DNA from: Spirochaetales bacterium
GTDB taxonomy: Bacteria > Desulfobacterota_D > UBA1144
Reading direction: 5' to 3'
Assembly: GCA_002730475.1 (NCBI GenBank)
Contig: PCAG01000034.1
Location: 1-18,894 of the forward strand
Length of the DNA: 18,894 nucleotides
Part shown: piece by piece, positions 13,609-18,894 of the stretch
Layout of the letters: each line of letters begins with the position of its first letter
Numbering within the stretch: the first letter of the stretch is position 1
The notes under the pieces: generated by a model
Databases searched by the model: none
What the model saw: only the letters and a program-made list of their open reading frames with translations
Told to the model about the DNA's origin: nothing
Translations under genes and position numbers: made by a program

Positions 13609-13758
13609 ATGTGGATAACATTGATTATAAGTGTGAGCCTTAATTGCGCTTTGGGCTATTGGATCTTCACCCTTAAGAAGGGTGCCTTTGCAAAAGCGGC
13701 AGCAGAAATAAAAGAAGCTGCGGAAGCAGTTAAGGACATCACAGATGAAACAAAATGA
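13609..13758 (+). CDS. 49-residue single-pass membrane protein
   Basis: A small gene from ATG 13609 with AGGAGG at 13592-13597. The N-terminal half is a clear membrane helix (MWITLIISVSLNCALGYWIF), followed by a charged Ala-rich amphipathic helix (KAAAEIKEAAEAVKDITDE). The likely orientation is N-out with the helical tail in the cytoplasm, given the KK after the membrane segment. The size and shape resemble small phage inner-membrane proteins, but I recognise no family. It overlaps the next gene by 14 bases. Confidence 0.7.
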   Translation: MWITLIISVSLNCALGYWIFTLKKGAFAKAAAEIKEAAEAVKDITDETK

Positions 13759-14080
13759 CGAGCCAAAAGCTGACCCAGTGAGGTTACTCGAAAAAGCCTT
13801 GGAAATCGCTGACAAGACCAAAATCTGTCAAGAGAGCGTTTTATGGCTTGAAAGACAAATAGATGCGGTTAGTGAAGATTTCGACGCGTTAAATGCTGGC
13901 GAGTATGATCATTTAGGTTTTTCAGAGAAAGAAGAATTCACCTTAAACCTTACTCGAAGGATGAGGACACTTTACAGCAAGAACAAATTAGAGCAGAAAC
14001 TGCTTGACTCGCTAGAAAGTGAGATGTACTCTGTTGATTTGAAAATTACGGAGATAGACAGTGCCGAAAAAGAAGATTGA
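13745..14080 (+). CDS. Hypothetical helical protein
   Basis: 111 residues, no recognised family. Predicted almost wholly helical and rich in Glu, Lys and Leu: VRLLEKALEIADKTK, QESVLWLERQIDAVSEDFDAL, EFTLNLTRRMRTLYSKNKLEQKLLDSLE. The heptad pattern suggests a coiled coil or a helical bundle. It starts within the preceding membrane-protein gene and overlaps the next (GTG 14061) by 20 bases. Confidence 0.65.
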   Translation: MKQNDEPKADPVRLLEKALEIADKTKICQESVLWLERQIDAVSEDFDALNAGEYDHLGFSEKEEFTLNLTRRMRTLYSKNKLEQKLLDSLESEMYSVDLKITEIDSAEKED

Positions 14081-14228
14081 AGATAAGTTTTACGCGGTAG
14101 TTTCCAAAGATGGAAGCTTCTTGCATGGAGCCTTTCCTTTCACAGAGGAGGGCCTCATAAAAGCTGAAAAATACGCCAGCGAAGTAACCAAAGCAACAAA
14201 AGACAAGACTGAAGTAGTTCTTTCATGA
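14061..14228 (+). CDS. Hypothetical 55-residue protein
   Basis: From GTG 14061 to TGA 14226-14228. It reads MPKKKIEDKFYAVVSK, then DGSFLHGAFPFTEEG, and ends in a helix KAEKYASEVTK followed by TEVVLS. It looks like a compact beta-alpha-beta unit. It fills the gap between two better-supported genes with short overlaps, which supports it; no family recognised. The next ATG begins one base after its stop. Confidence 0.6.
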   Translation: MPKKKIEDKFYAVVSKDGSFLHGAFPFTEEGLIKAEKYASEVTKATKDKTEVVLS

Positions 14229-14229
14229 C

Positions 14230-14424
14230 ATGAATATATCAGAGTTCGAGAGAAACAAACCCGTAAAGACTTACAGAGCGATAAAAAATACGACAAAAAA
14301 ATATAAAAATGTCATTAAAAATATGGAGATGATGGACGACGACGACTGTACTAGGGTTGAAATGGCCAACGATTTCATAAAAGACTTGGAAAAAATAATG
14401 GAAGTTTTTCAATCTGGAGAGTGA
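14230..14424 (+). CDS. Hypothetical 64-residue protein
   Basis: A charged, helical small protein with a basic N-terminal half (KTYRAIKNTTKKYKNVIKN) and an acidic middle (MEMMDDDDC). Its stop overlaps the next start as TGATG. No family recognised; no ribosome site is obvious, so coupling to the upstream gene is likely. Confidence 0.55.
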   Translation: MNISEFERNKPVKTYRAIKNTTKKYKNVIKNMEMMDDDDCTRVEMANDFIKDLEKIMEVFQSGE

Positions 14425-14675
14425 TGGCTAAAGCCACCCTAGTAACCTGCTTCTGCACAATACAGGTTACCAGTGCAAATGAATACGAAGCTCAGAACGA
14501 AGTAGACAAAATGGTAAAAAGGGAATATCCCCTGTCAGATAACGTCACGTTAATAGTAGACGAGATAATACACACGACCACAAATTGTTGTGGCGCAGAA
14601 TACAAAAAAGAAAAAGATGGGAATGTTCGACGAGATAATAGTTCCGAGGTCCTACCTCAGAAACTTGTTAAATAA
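14424..14675 (+). CDS. Hypothetical 83-residue protein
   Basis: Starts at ATG 14424 within TGATG. The first part alternates strands and a helix: TLVTCFCTIQVTSANEYEAQNEVDK, then VTLIVDEIIHTTTNCC. This gives a small alpha/beta fold with a CC pair. The final ~20 residues overlap the next gene by 59 bases and look less structured. No family recognised. Confidence 0.55.
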   Translation: MAKATLVTCFCTIQVTSANEYEAQNEVDKMVKREYPLSDNVTLIVDEIIHTTTNCCGAEYKKEKDGNVRRDNSSEVLPQKLVK

Positions 14676-15225
14676 AGAGGACGAGAGACTCTTCAAAAAA
14701 GACCATGTTTTCCAGACTAAGGATCTGGACAACGTGATGGACCTCTACAAAGTCCACAGACGACAACTCTTTAGGCTCAATCGTTCTGAGATAGCCTTAA
14801 AGGAGGGCGTTCAGCACACCTCATTAGCAGACCAATGGGACAAGGTCAGAGACAATATAGACATAAATTTTCACGATCATCTCAAAGATCGCAAAGGTGA
14901 CGAGTATTCAGTTGAGTTTGAATTCACTTTTAAAAACGGTAAGGTAGATAAGAAGAAACTCATCTCCCTAAACCTTGAAAAGACAAAAGCAGAAAGAGAG
15001 TTAATAGATGAGATGTGGGATATAGAGCAAGAGATTTTCGATGACTTCCGCAGTACATCTTTAAAATATAGGTTTTTCTCTTGGCTTGAGGGTCATCTTA
15101 ATAAAATGACTAATTGGGCGAGAAAAAAACACCGCCTCCCTATCGAATTAAGAAAGATGGCGTATGAAAAGTCTGGAAGGTTAGAAAAAGACCCTAAATC
15201 TTTAAACATTTACATGGACGTATAA
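14617..15225 (+). CDS. Phage protein of the MGMFDEI type
   Basis: 202 residues from ATG 14617; an ATG at 14623 is also possible. The opening MGMFDEIIVPRSYL, the block FQTKDLDNVMDLYKV (about 33-47) and the later EYSVEFEFTFKNGKVDKKKL follow the order seen in a widespread, unnamed family of phage proteins that begin MGMFD and contain FQTKdL. The C-terminal third is helical and charged (WDIEQEIFDDFRS, FFSWLEGHLNKMTNWARKKH). Function of the family is unknown to me. An AAAAAAG tract before the start is a weak ribosome site. Confidence 0.65.
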   Translation: MGMFDEIIVPRSYLRNLLNKEDERLFKKDHVFQTKDLDNVMDLYKVHRRQLFRLNRSEIALKEGVQHTSLADQWDKVRDNIDINFHDHLKDRKGDEYSVEFEFTFKNGKVDKKKLISLNLEKTKAERELIDEMWDIEQEIFDDFRSTSLKYRFFSWLEGHLNKMTNWARKKHRLPIELRKMAYEKSGRLEKDPKSLNIYMDV

Positions 15226-15230
15226 AGACT

Positions 15231-15446
15231 ATGCCAATTAACGTAAACGATAAGGAACTAATAGAATTTTCTAATTTAGTTAATGAGTGTTGTGCCGTTA
15301 TGGATCACGACTATGTAGCGGAATGGCTACAAAAGAAACACCCAGACCTTAATATGGAAAGGCCAATAGATAGGTTCAGATCTGGCGGCTCCAAGTCTGT
15401 CTATCGGCTTTTATATTTTATAGAAAAAGACGAAGCCGACCTATAA
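15231..15446 (+). CDS. Small protein with DUF2384-like domain
   Basis: 71 residues. The C-terminal half (VAEWLQKKHPDLNMERPIDRF, then GGSKSVYRLLYFIEKDE) has the spacing of the MbcA/ParS/Xre antitoxin toxin-binding domain: Trp-Leu, a short loop, 'P-hydrophobic-D', then 'G...V...L..IE'. The N-terminal half is helical and too short for a full helix-turn-helix. No toxin of the RES type is seen next to it. It might act as an anti-host or regulatory protein; the match is by eye and modest. Confidence 0.5.
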   Translation: MPINVNDKELIEFSNLVNECCAVMDHDYVAEWLQKKHPDLNMERPIDRFRSGGSKSVYRLLYFIEKDEADL

Positions 15447-15447
15447 T
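15442..15447 (+). promoter_or_regulatory. Candidate -10 box TATAAT
   Basis: A perfect TATAAT 12 bases before ATG 15454, overlapping the stop codon of the upstream gene. No -35 is recognisable and TAA plus flanks make this easy to get by chance. It fits the leaderless spacing seen elsewhere here. Confidence 0.3.
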
Positions 15448-15453
15448 GTTGGT

Positions 15454-15690
15454 ATGGCTGTAGATAGTCAATTCGATTTTAAAATAGTTAATGTAGTTCC
15501 CAATCTTGATGGCTCAGCCAGTTACGAATTTGAATATTCGGATGAATTTGCTGATTTCTTCAAAGAAACCACCGGAAAAGAAATAACTGAAGAAAGCTTT
15601 CAGGAGTTTATGACTAACGCTATAAAAGAAAACCTTGAAAAAAAAGGCGCTTCGAATGTCATTCCTATGTCGAAAGTCCTTGACAAGTAA
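15454..15690 (+). CDS. Hypothetical acidic protein
   Basis: 78 residues, no recognised family. A strand-rich start (FDFKIVNVVPNLDGSASYEFEY) is followed by acidic helices (EFADFFKETTGKEITEESF and FMTNAIKENLE). Its length and charge resemble small phage proteins that sit on host enzymes, but nothing specific supports that. Promoter P3 for the next gene overlaps its last codons. Confidence 0.55.
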   Translation: MAVDSQFDFKIVNVVPNLDGSASYEFEYSDEFADFFKETTGKEITEESFQEFMTNAIKENLEKKGASNVIPMSKVLDK

Positions 15691-15708
15691 GCAAGCGTTG
15701 ACTACTCT
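15680..15708 (+). promoter_or_regulatory. Sigma70-like promoter P3, near-leaderless
   Basis: TTGACA (15680-15685), a 17-base spacer and TACTCT (15703-15708). The expected transcript start is about 15715, with ATG at 15717 and no Shine-Dalgarno sequence. The spacer has GCAAGC with AAG at 15693-15695, aligned with P1, P2 and P4. The 'GCGTT' that follows is shared with P2. Confidence 0.7.
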
Positions 15709-15716
15709 ATTTTCCG

Positions 15717-16040
15717 ATGTCTATTGTTAAGTGCGTTTTTAAGATCAGATATAACGATTCCGACACCAACAGGGTTGACCGTTTGGTCAGTCTTTGTAAG
15801 GGGGATAGGAAATTTCTAAAAGAATACAGAGTCAGAGCCGATGGAAGAATATCTTCTATTGACATAAAATTTAAAAAGTCCGAAACTCTGATCAAGTACA
15901 ACAGGGGTTGGATAAACTCAATGGTTTCCAGCGATGGAGTCTTCCTCCCTGACAGAGCTATTAATCAAATCAGAGAAGCTATCGCTAAAGCCGAAGTAGT
16001 ACTTAGTAAAAAACGCAAAAGGAAAACAACTAATGAATAG
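15717..16040 (+). CDS. Hypothetical basic protein
   Basis: 107 residues, first gene behind promoter P3. Mixed strands and helices: VKCVFKIRYNDSD, YRVRADGRISSIDIKFKKSE, then a long helix RAINQIREAIAKAEVVLSKK and a lysine/arginine tail (KKRKRKTTNE). The tail suggests nucleic-acid contact. No family recognised. It overlaps the next gene by eight bases. Confidence 0.6.
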   Translation: MSIVKCVFKIRYNDSDTNRVDRLVSLCKGDRKFLKEYRVRADGRISSIDIKFKKSETLIKYNRGWINSMVSSDGVFLPDRAINQIREAIAKAEVVLSKKRKRKTTNE

Positions 16041-16551
16041 TGGTTTAGATTGTCTCACGCCAGTAGGGAAAAAGTTCATCAAACACCAGATAGAGACTGG
16101 TTATTTGATAGAAAAGATTTGGGATGTAACTGTCAAACACACAGAAGATGACGCGGCAGAGTTTGATTGTTATATTTATTCCAATAAGGAGCTAGTGGGG
16201 GTTGGCGAAATAAAGACCCGCCCCCTTTTCAACAGGAAACTTAAAACGATTTGCACGTTAAAGAAACTAGAAGAGAAAGGAACTTACTTAATAGACGCAG
16301 CAAAGCTTGACGTTTTGCAGGAGCAAAGCCGAAAGAATAAAGTAACCTCTTATATCTTCGTCAACCTCCCCAACGACAAAAAGCTTTTAGTGTTTAAAAT
16401 AACAAACAAAAAAGGAGAGTTCCTTTTCGAGTTCGAGAGAGACTGGCAAAAGACCAAATTCAGCAGCAACGACTATAAAGGAGACAAGAATGCGTTGTGC
16501 GCTTTTCTACCAATAGTAGGCAATAAGTATTTCAAAAGTTTCGATTATTAA
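16033..16551 (+). CDS. PD-(D/E)XK nuclease-like protein
   Basis: 172 residues. The central pattern AAEFDCYIYSNKELVGVGEIKTR (41-63, quoted in part) gives D45, then E59-x-K61 on the following strand, the usual metal-binding layout of PD-(D/E)XK enzymes. An N-terminal helix with GKKFIKHQIETGYLIEKIW could hold the first acidic residue, and SYIFVNLPNDKKLLVFKI would be the later strands of the fold. Many phage members act in DNA repair, recombination or host DNA degradation. Sequence alone cannot say which, and the family is divergent enough that a structural match would be needed. Confidence 0.55.
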   Translation: MNSGLDCLTPVGKKFIKHQIETGYLIEKIWDVTVKHTEDDAAEFDCYIYSNKELVGVGEIKTRPLFNRKLKTICTLKKLEEKGTYLIDAAKLDVLQEQSRKNKVTSYIFVNLPNDKKLLVFKITNKKGEFLFEFERDWQKTKFSSNDYKGDKNALCAFLPIVGNKYFKSFDY

Positions 16552-16558
16552 TTTTATT

Positions 16559-16810
16559 ATGGAAAATATAACTCCAGTTCAGTTGGTGCTGGCGATTTCT
16601 TCGCTAGTGTGTCTTGTCTTAGTTATTAAAGATATGTTTACCGAGGGCAAAACAGGGCTAGGCATAGCTTGTATAGTTCTAACTTTTGTTTGCGGTATTG
16701 GAAGCATTATCGCTTTTGTTTGGGGCTGGATGAATACGGGGGGCAAAGTCATGGTTACTTGGACTATGATTTGGATAGCCAGCGTTTTAGCAGCAGTATC
16801 TGGCTTTTAA
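16559..16810 (+). CDS. Small three-helix membrane protein
   Basis: 83 residues with three hydrophobic segments: PVQLVLAISSLVCLVLVI (6-23), LGIACIVLTFVCGIGSIIAF (34-53, ending in a VWGW motif) and VTWTMIWIASVLAAVSGF (66-83). Short charged loops lie between (KDMFTEGK, NTGGK). No cleavable signal. It resembles many unnamed small membrane proteins of phages and bacteria. It sits between the nuclease-like gene and the tRNA; role unknown. Confidence 0.72.
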   Translation: MENITPVQLVLAISSLVCLVLVIKDMFTEGKTGLGIACIVLTFVCGIGSIIAFVWGWMNTGGKVMVTWTMIWIASVLAAVSGF

Positions 16811-16817
16811 ATTATTT

Positions 16818-16894
16818 GCCCCGATAGCTCAATTGGATAGAGCATCTGCCTTCTAAGCAGAGGGTTGCCGGTTCGAGCCCAGCTCGGGGTGCCA
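16818..16894 (+). tRNA. tRNA-Arg (UCU)
   Basis: A complete cloverleaf with an encoded CCA end (16892-16894). Acceptor 16818-16824 pairs with 16884-16890 (one G-U). The D stem is GCTC 16827-16830 with GAGC 16840-16843. The anticodon stem is TCTGC/GCAGA around the loop CTTCTAA; anticodon TCT at 16852-16854. The T loop starts TTCGA at 16872. One T-stem pair is a C-A mismatch (C16869 with A16881). It reads AGA (and by wobble AGG), the arginine codons that dominate the surrounding genes. Confidence 0.93.
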
Positions 16895-16904
16895 TATATG
16901 ATAA

Positions 16905-17897
16905 ATGAAAGCTGTAGTAGTAGGATGTGGAATTTCTGGAGCGACTGCTGCTTTTTTATTAAAGAGCAGGGGCTATGACGTAGAGGTTTTCGAGACCCGC
17001 AAACACATAGCTGGCAACTGCTATGATGAGGTTGTTCATGGCGTTACTGTTCATAAATATGGCGCTCATGTTTTTCACACAAATAGGGAAGAGATTTGGA
17101 ACTTCGTAAATAAGTTCGCGGAGTTTAACAACTTTTGTCCTAACGTTTGGGCGAACACCAGAGAGGGTCTAATTCCCATACCCTATAATGACCTAACAAG
17201 AGACATTATAGGAGACAAGACCCAAGAGGAAATAATAGATTTAATATTCAGAGAATACAGCGAAAAGATGTGGGGAGAGTCTTGGGAAAATCTTCCAGCA
17301 GAAATAACTTCAAGGATCGCAAAAATAAAAGACGGAACCGACAGGTGTTACCATAACGATCCTTATCATGGTGTTCCTATTGGCGGATTCGTTAAGATGT
17401 TCGAAAATATGCTCGAAGGAGTTAAGGTTCATCTTGGTTGTACTAGAACGGATTGGCAAATAGTTCGGAATAGAGACCTTCTTGTTTTTACCGGCTCTAT
17501 AGATTCTTATTTTAGATATTGTTATGGCAGGCTGGACTATAGGTCTTTGATTTTTGAGTGGCATAAGGGCGAAAAACAAAAAGTTTTTCAAATAAACGAA
17601 TGTAACAAAGACAAAACTTGGCTTAGGTCTATTGACCATTCTTTCTTCTACGGGAACGAAAATCTGAAACATGGTATAATACACAAAGAGTATTCTTGTA
17701 CTTACGACCAAGTTTTTGGCTCCAACGAACCATTTTACCCTGTGAACTTTGGCGAGAACCCAGCAATGTACAAAAAATATAAGAAACTAGCGGACAATAC
17801 GGAAAACGTAATATTCACAGGTAGGCTCGCTACCTACAAGTACGTTGATTTAGACACCGCCGTAAGCCAAACTATGGTGAATCTTAAAGATATATAA
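16905..17897 (+). CDS. glf: UDP-galactopyranose mutase
   Basis: 330 residues, slightly shorter than the usual 360-390. It converts UDP-galactopyranose to UDP-galactofuranose using reduced FAD. Visible are the dinucleotide-binding GCGISGATAAFLLKSRG (7-23), the FAD/substrate region NCYDEVVHG and KYGAHVFHTN (about 52-61), WGESWENLPAE, the substrate-contact area GRLDYRSL (209-216), and the C-terminal FAD motif FTGRLATYKYVDLDTAV. All key landmarks seem intact, so an active enzyme is likely. It starts 11 bases after the tRNA and may share its transcript. It would feed galactofuranose into the glycan made by the glycosyltransferases further left. Confidence 0.92.
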   Translation: MKAVVVGCGISGATAAFLLKSRGYDVEVFETRKHIAGNCYDEVVHGVTVHKYGAHVFHTNREEIWNFVNKFAEFNNFCPNVWANTREGLIPIPYNDLTRDIIGDKTQEEIIDLIFREYSEKMWGESWENLPAEITSRIAKIKDGTDRCYHNDPYHGVPIGGFVKMFENMLEGVKVHLGCTRTDWQIVRNRDLLVFTGSIDSYFRYCYGRLDYRSLIFEWHKGEKQKVFQINECNKDKTWLRSIDHSFFYGNENLKHGIIHKEYSCTYDQVFGSNEPFYPVNFGENPAMYKKYKKLADNTENVIFTGRLATYKYVDLDTAVSQTMVNLKDI

Positions 17898-17914
17898 GTG
17901 TAAGTCTTTGATGC

Positions 17915-18058
17915 ATGTGTTTATGTGATAAGTGTAAAAACAAATTTGAAGAAGTTTATTTATTTTGGATCAAAACAAAAGCAAAATATATTTTGGTTTG
18001 TGAAAAATGTAAGAAAAGTATTTCTCTAATGATCTCGACAGACATGGCCCAATTTTAG
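17915..18058 (+). CDS. 47-residue zinc-ribbon microprotein
   Basis: A short gene from ATG 17915 to TAG 18056-18058. It has two CxxC pairs (C4-D-K-C7 and C29-E-K-C32) about 21 residues apart, which is a classic four-cysteine zinc ribbon: MCLCDKCKNKF then YILVCEKCKKS. The second pair follows a strand, as expected. No ribosome site is visible. Possible roles are binding nucleic acid or RNA polymerase; nothing specific can be claimed. Confidence 0.6.
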   Translation: MCLCDKCKNKFEEVYLFWIKTKAKYILVCEKCKKSISLMISTDMAQF

Positions 18059-18087
18059 CCCCAGAATACTCTCTGGCAACATTTTTT

Positions 18088-18117
18088 TTGGATAAACCCG
18101 TTGGAGCGAGTTATTAC
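18088..18117 (+). promoter_or_regulatory. Candidate promoter before exported protein
   Basis: TTGGAT (18088-18093), an 18-base spacer and TATTAC (18112-18117), which is 14 bases before ATG 18126. A better -10, TATAAT, lies at 18118-18123 but would start transcription inside the gene, near the second ATG at 18138. The AAG spacer element is absent. Confidence 0.4.
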
Positions 18118-18125
18118 TATAATGT

Positions 18126-18665
18126 ATGAATAAGTTAATGAAAAAGCTAATTGCGATATCAATGATGTTCTGCGCTATTAATTTAGCGGCAGATGAGAAC
18201 CAAGAGCTAAAGCTTCTTGGTAGGACTATCATTTACGAAGACGGAAGTTGGGTTAAACCTAATGAACCTAAATTTAAGCTAACCAAACCCAAAACTTGGT
18301 TTAAGAGAAACTATGTTCGACACTATATGCAGGGAACACAAGAAGTAACTTCGTCTATTATTCACTTTGAATGGAAGAAGTTTAAACATGCTGCCATCAC
18401 AGGCGATAGAGTCCCAATGAAAGATGTCGTATCAGTTTTAAGACTAAAGGATACTTACAAGGCCATAAAGACACACCCAGAGGCCGCTCTAGTTCCTTTA
18501 AGTATGACTGTTGGAGCAGTAGCAGAGGGGGGTGAAGGAACCACAATGTTTACTGTTGGGGTTATAAAAAATATTGGCGAAATAACCCTTAAAACCCTAA
18601 AGTTCATAAGTAAACCTGTTGCAAAGATTATTCCCCTAAGACAAGAGGAAGAAGTTCGACAATAA
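18126..18665 (+). CDS. Exported protein of unknown function
   Basis: 179 residues from ATG 18126, or 175 from ATG 18138 (MKKLIAISMM). A signal peptide is clear: a basic start, the hydrophobic run LIAISMMFCAINLA and a probable cleavage after NLA or LAA. The mature part is basic with WFKRNYVRHYMQG, then TSSIIHFEWKKFKHAAITGDRVP, and a hydrophobic Gly/Val-rich C-terminal region (AALVPLSMTVGAVAEGGEG... FTVGVIKNIGEI) that could insert in or lie on a membrane. No family recognised. A second exported protein in this window strengthens the case for phage functions at the cell envelope. Confidence 0.7.
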   Translation: MNKLMKKLIAISMMFCAINLAADENQELKLLGRTIIYEDGSWVKPNEPKFKLTKPKTWFKRNYVRHYMQGTQEVTSSIIHFEWKKFKHAAITGDRVPMKDVVSVLRLKDTYKAIKTHPEAALVPLSMTVGAVAEGGEGTTMFTVGVIKNIGEITLKTLKFISKPVAKIIPLRQEEEVRQ

Positions 18666-18894
18666 GAGTCTCTTGGGAAAAATATGCTTTAGATTTGGCG
18701 AAAGCCGCTTCTTCTCGCAGCGAAGACCCTTATGTAAAAGTAGGGGCTTGTGTGCTTAGGTCTGATATGTCTGTTGTGGCGGTTGGGTATAATGGAGCTC
18801 CGTCAGGGGTAGAAATAGACTGGTCTGATAGAGACGAGCGACGTAAAAGAGTCATACATGCTGAATTAAACGCTTTAAGATATGTTAATCCTAA
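18662..18894 (+). CDS. dCMP deaminase, 3' end outside window
   Basis: 77 codons visible. SWEKYALDLAKAASSRS (4-20) and VKVGACVL, VAVGYNGAPSGV (39-50) match the N-terminal part of deoxycytidylate deaminases, and HAELNAL (66-72) is the zinc/catalytic motif with H66 and E68. The family converts dCMP to dUMP, the precursor for dTMP. The second zinc motif (PCxxC) would lie beyond the window. There is no ATG, GTG, TTG or CTG in frame between the stop at 18611-18613 and the conserved domain; the only ATN codon is ATA 18662, which overlaps the previous stop as ATAA. A TTG at 18695 would remove the first helix. The start is therefore uncertain. Confidence 0.85.
   Translation, partial: MRVSWEKYALDLAKAASSRSEDPYVKVGACVLRSDMSVVAVGYNGAPSGVEIDWSDRDERRKRVIHAELNALRYVNP

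Noticed and set aside
14590..14616. Upstream ATG for the MGMFDEI protein
   Set aside because: It adds MAQNTKKKK, which lies within the previous gene and is absent from the family's usual N-terminus; ATG 14617 is preferred.
17310..17711. 133-codon minus-strand frame inside the UDP-galactopyranose mutase gene
   Set aside because: It lies wholly opposite a well-conserved enzyme and its translation shows no domain or start signal.
18026..18232. Minus-strand frame over the promoter and signal peptide at 18126
   Set aside because: It covers the start of a signal-peptide gene and a candidate plus-strand promoter; no supporting feature.

Overview
This is an AT-rich, very tightly packed stretch of what is most likely a large tailed-phage (Caudoviricetes) genome. 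Genes are short and overlap by a few bases. Nearly all lie on the plus strand, and many have no recognisable relative. The recognisable ones are typical phage cargo: an HNH nuclease, a T4 gp1-like deoxynucleotide monophosphate kinase, a dCMP deaminase, a small heat-shock protein, a tRNA-Arg(UCU) and a family of phage proteins opening MGMFDEI. No structural or packaging genes are in view, so virion type and host are unknown.

Layout. (1) 1-1446: end of an HNH endonuclease gene, a ManC-type mannose-6-phosphate isomerase cupin and an FkbM methyltransferase. (2) 1495-5279: a promoter reading into a putative ssDNA-binding protein with an acidic tail, then a large multidomain glycosyltransferase cut in two by one in-frame stop codon. 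(3) 5313-9962: the same promoter type reading into a putative single-strand annealing recombinase, an unknown basic protein and four GT-A type glycosyltransferases. (4) 9951-10681: a minus-strand island with one unknown gene and one exported protein with its own terminator. (5) 10785-12535: dNMP kinase, a small helical protein and a repetitive low-complexity protein, closed by an attenuator-like hairpin pair. (6) 12664-13029: hsp20 with its own promoter and terminator. (7) 13109-15690: a miniature MscS-like protein followed by a run of tiny unknown genes. (8) 15717-17897: unknown gene, PD-(D/E)XK-like protein, membrane protein, tRNA-Arg and UDP-galactopyranose mutase. (9) 17915-18894: a zinc-ribbon microprotein, a second exported protein and the start of dCMP deaminase.

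How it fits together. Two themes are interleaved. One is DNA metabolism (ssDNA-binding, annealing, dNMP kinase, dCMP deaminase, nucleases). The other is a glycan programme (sugar isomerase cupin, UDP-galactopyranose mutase, O-methyltransferase and at least six glycosyltransferase modules) that could build or modify a glycan on the virion, the phage DNA or the host surface. In both glycan operons a DNA-metabolism gene is transcribed first and the glycosyltransferases follow.

The most striking pattern is regulatory. At least four promoters share TTGac-N17-TAnnnT with an AAG at the same place in the spacer, and each lies so close to the start codon that the mRNA would begin at, or within about four bases of, the initiation codon with no Shine-Dalgarno sequence. 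Genes inside operons instead use Shine-Dalgarno sites or overlapping stop/start codons (TTGA, TGATG, possibly ATAA). All family and function calls come from reading the sequence by eye; no database search was run.
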